A stretch of DNA of 16,076 bases from Blastocatellia bacterium (lineage in GTDB: Bacteria; Acidobacteriota; Blastocatellia; Chloracidobacteriales; JADJPF01): the NCBI GenBank assembly GCA_016789295.1, contig JAEUQL010000020.1, forward strand, positions 1 to 16,076, in the 5' to 3' direction. The notes beneath the pieces were generated by a model. It searched no databases, was not told where the DNA came from, and worked only from the letters and a program-made list of their open reading frames with translations. Every line of letters begins with the position of its first letter. Position 1 is the first letter of the stretch. The position numbers were made by a program, and so were the translations under genes. Of this stretch, positions 14,486 to 16,076 are shown piece after piece.

Positions 14486-15040
14486 TTATGCTATTTCAAC
14501 TTCAGCAGGTGCAACTACATAGTTATCACCGTTTTCGGAGAGTGCTGGCATATCAACCTTCACCACCTTCCAGCCACGATGTAGCAGCGTGCCTTTGAGA
14601 GGAGGCTTACCTGTAACATTGCCTATTAGTTTAATGGTGGATGGATCAAAACCTGTGTCAACTTTAACCTGTTCACCTTCTGGAGAGCTTATTATAGGCT
14701 CAAGTTGTAGATATTTTTTCAGCACTTGCTGACATCCTTCGTGAAGAGTTCTAACTGCAGCTCCAACCTGTGCGTCAGAATACTGCTTGATGTCTTCACA
14801 AATAAAGTCTACAAGCCTTGAGTCTCGTTGAAGAATGGCCAGTAGTTGTACTGCTCTGGTTCTACCTTCTTCTTCACGCTTTTTTGCAGCATCAGAAAGC
14901 ATCTTGTCAACTTCTTCTTTAGAAGGCCCTGTTGGGGCAGGAAGTTGACGCATCAGCTTGAGTGATGCAAGCAGTTCATCAGAAAGAGTTCGATTGAAAA
15001 GAATTGTGAAAAAAGCCTTTATAGCCAAACCTATCTGCAT
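14486..15040 (-). CDS. DUF2760 protein, first gene of the Hsp70 operon
   Basis: 184 residues, function unknown. An amphipathic start (AIKAFFTILFN, about 6-16) has no clear signal peptide. A helical middle (about 45-130) includes 'GRTRAVQLLAILQRDSRLVD' (58-77) and 'YSDAQVGAAVRTLHEGCQQV' (87-106). The C-terminal beta part reads 'LIGNVTGKPPLKGTLLHRGW' followed by 'VAPAEVEI', the conserved end of the DUF2760 family. Members of this family are, to my knowledge, typically encoded next to unusual Hsp70 genes, as here. It is the first gene behind a good promoter, with AGAGGAAAT before the ATG and the next start 12 bases past its stop. It could be a nucleotide-exchange, client or adaptor factor for the paired Hsp70s. 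No sequence evidence decides this. Confidence 0.85.
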   Translation of the reverse strand: MQIGLAIKAFFTILFNRTLSDELLASLKLMRQLPAPTGPSKEEVDKMLSDAAKKREEEGRTRAVQLLAILQRDSRLVDFICEDIKQYSDAQVGAAVRTLHEGCQQVLKKYLQLEPIISSPEGEQVKVDTGFDPSTIKLIGNVTGKPPLKGTLLHRGWKVVKVDMPALSENGDNYVVAPAEVEIA

Positions 15041-15073
15041 ATTTCCTCTATGATTGCAAAAGTGGTAATAGAC

Positions 15074-15105
15074 AAAGGGTTTATCTTATAAGAAGACGAC
15101 CCTTT
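15074..15105. promoter_or_regulatory. Inverted repeat embracing the -10 of the DUF2760-Hsp70 operon, candidate operator
   Basis: AAAGGGT (15074-15080) and ACCCTTT (15099-15105) are exact reverse complements 25 bases apart, on either side of the predicted -10. The space between contains a second, 10-base palindrome TCTTATAAGA (15084-15093) that overlaps the -10 itself. This is the position expected for a repressor site. It is not the CIRCE element of HrcA. Confidence 0.45.
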
Positions 15106-15112
15106 CTGACAA
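15085..15112 (-). promoter_or_regulatory. Predicted promoter of the DUF2760-Hsp70-Hsp70-TerB operon
   Basis: On the minus strand TTGTCA (15107-15112), 16-base spacer, TATAAG (15085-15090). Start near 15078, about 37 bases before the ATG. The hexamers look like a vegetative promoter rather than a heat-shock (RpoH) one. Confidence 0.55.
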
Positions 15113-15142
15113 TCTGACTCTTTCGGCTTTGGATGGATTCTA

Positions 15143-16076
15143 CTACTGACTAGTTAGCAGGTGCTGTGCTGACTCTCTTATTGGCTTAACCTTTCTTTCC
15201 AGAGCAGGGTTTGCTTCAACCGCCTTTTGTGCAGCCTTTAAGCTCTGCTCGGCAAGTTTTGTATCTTTTGCAAAACCTGCTTCTATTAGATAAAGAGCCG
15301 ATTTTGTTAAATGGAGTTCACCAAAATTCTTGTTTATTGCCAAACCTCTCTCTACAGCCTCCAAACCACTTTCTACCTCTTTCGTTGGGTCTTTACTCTT
15401 CTTTGATAGCCATACTGCGTGCCATCTGTAATACTCAGCTAGAATGCTGAAAATATCAGCATCATTTGAGTTTAGTTCTCTTGCACGCTCGATGGTAGCC
15501 AGAGCTTTTTTGAAAGTGCCTTCTGCAGATATATTGTTTTCTAACTCCCACCTAGCCTGAGCCAAAAGCAAGCGACCCTCTACAGTCCAAGACATAGAAA
15601 AAGAAGGATTTATCTTCTCTGCTTCTCTTATAAAATTGAGACCGTTTTTAACTGTTATTGCTGGAGATTTTTGTATATCTACTTGATAGTTGGCCATCAA
15701 TGAGTAGTTTAAGGCAGAATTTAGATAGGCTGTAAAGTCATTTGGGTTTATATTTATCGACTTTTGAGCTTCTTCAAGAGAAGCTGCAACGGCTTGTGAT
15801 GGATCTTCTCCTACATAGAACTTGTAATAAGCCCCTATCCAGCGTAAAAAAGAGGTTTCCAAATACGCTGTTGCCAATTTTGGGTTCAACTGCAAAGCTT
15901 GCTTAGCATTTTCTAAACCTTGCAAAACCTCTTCTTCTGGATTCTTTCCACGATTCAGCTTGTAAGATGCTTTTATTCGATAGAGTATTGCAATATTTGC
16001 ATATGCTTGTGCATATTTTGGGTTAGATGTTAATATGCTTTTGCATATATCTATTGCACGGTCGGATAGTGCTGTA
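15143..16076 (-). CDS. TPR-repeat protein, C-terminal 310 residues, cut by the right edge
   Basis: The frame is open from the window's right edge to a TAG at 15143-15145, so the start lies outside. The visible part is helical tetratricopeptide repeats with the 'A-x-x-x-N-P' spacing: LTSNPKYAQAYANIAILY, LQLNPKLATAYLETS, ININPNDFTAYLNSALNY, INPSFSMSWTVEGR, LNSNDADIFSILAEYY, INKNFGELHLTKSALY. There is no signal peptide or catalytic motif in view. The missing N-terminus could carry another domain; in this bacterial group TPR arrays are often C-terminal to a PknB-type kinase or a transcription regulator. A 102-base gap and a separate promoter part it from the Hsp70 operon, although the direction is the same. 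Role: protein-protein contacts; partner unknown. Confidence 0.8.
   Translation of the reverse strand, partial: TALSDRAIDICKSILTSNPKYAQAYANIAILYRIKASYKLNRGKNPEEEVLQGLENAKQALQLNPKLATAYLETSFLRWIGAYYKFYVGEDPSQAVAASLEEAQKSININPNDFTAYLNSALNYSLMANYQVDIQKSPAITVKNGLNFIREAEKINPSFSMSWTVEGRLLLAQARWELENNISAEGTFKKALATIERARELNSNDADIFSILAEYYRWHAVWLSKKSKDPTKEVESGLEAVERGLAINKNFGELHLTKSALYLIEAGFAKDTKLAEQSLKAAQKAVEANPALERKVKPIRESAQHLLTSQ

Noticed and set aside
15074..15105. HrcA/CIRCE heat-shock operator
   Set aside because: Arm sequence and spacing differ from TTAGCACTC-N9-GAGTGCTAA.
1..16076. CRISPR arrays, tRNA or rRNA genes, insertion sequences
   Set aside because: No regularly spaced repeats, cloverleaf-like segments, rRNA signatures or transposase frames were seen on reading both strands.

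Overview
The window is AT-rich by eye, densely coded and mostly read from the minus strand. It looks like a bacterial chromosome segment with no phage, IS or plasmid signs. The best guess for the host is Acidobacteriota (Blastocatellia-like). This rests mainly on the Ser/Thr kinase, which opens with an MKYC..C zinc-knuckle leader before a PknB-type kinase domain, a layout I know mostly from that phylum. The guess is inference and only moderately secure.

Layout from left to right: (1) the N-terminal part of an enoyl-CoA hydratase family gene runs off the left edge (minus), preceded by a cytosolic Ser/Thr kinase with a zinc ribbon at each end. (2) A gene-free stretch (2201-2564) holds the kinase promoter, a rho-independent terminator and two perfect inverted repeats. 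(3) A class III (CaiB/BaiF) CoA-transferase overlaps a Ycf48-like beta-propeller lipoprotein gene by ATGA. It is divergent from a FabG-type reductase that has a near-consensus promoter. (4) A beta-carbonic anhydrase is followed by a SulP anion transporter, a probable bicarbonate handling pair. Further upstream in the same direction is a small unrecognised exported or membrane protein. (5) A 390-bp control region separates that small gene from a divergent, very short GntR-type DNA-binding protein. (6) A nested bidirectional terminator separates the GntR gene from the largest block: a minus-strand operon of DUF2760, an Hsp70-like ATPase (615 aa), a second Hsp70-like ATPase with a long helical C-terminal extension (932 aa), and a TerB-fold protein. 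Its promoter lies inside a symmetrical inverted repeat. (7) A TPR protein runs off the right edge.

The most interesting item is the DUF2760-Hsp70-Hsp70-TerB operon. Two divergent Hsp70 paralogues lack a normal DnaK lid, and no J-protein or GrpE is encoded beside them. They are packaged with a TerB-fold protein, the fold found at the N-terminus of the J-domain co-chaperone DjlA, and with a protein of unknown function. To my knowledge the biochemical role of this set is not established, so I treat it as a candidate uncharacterised chaperone or signalling machine.
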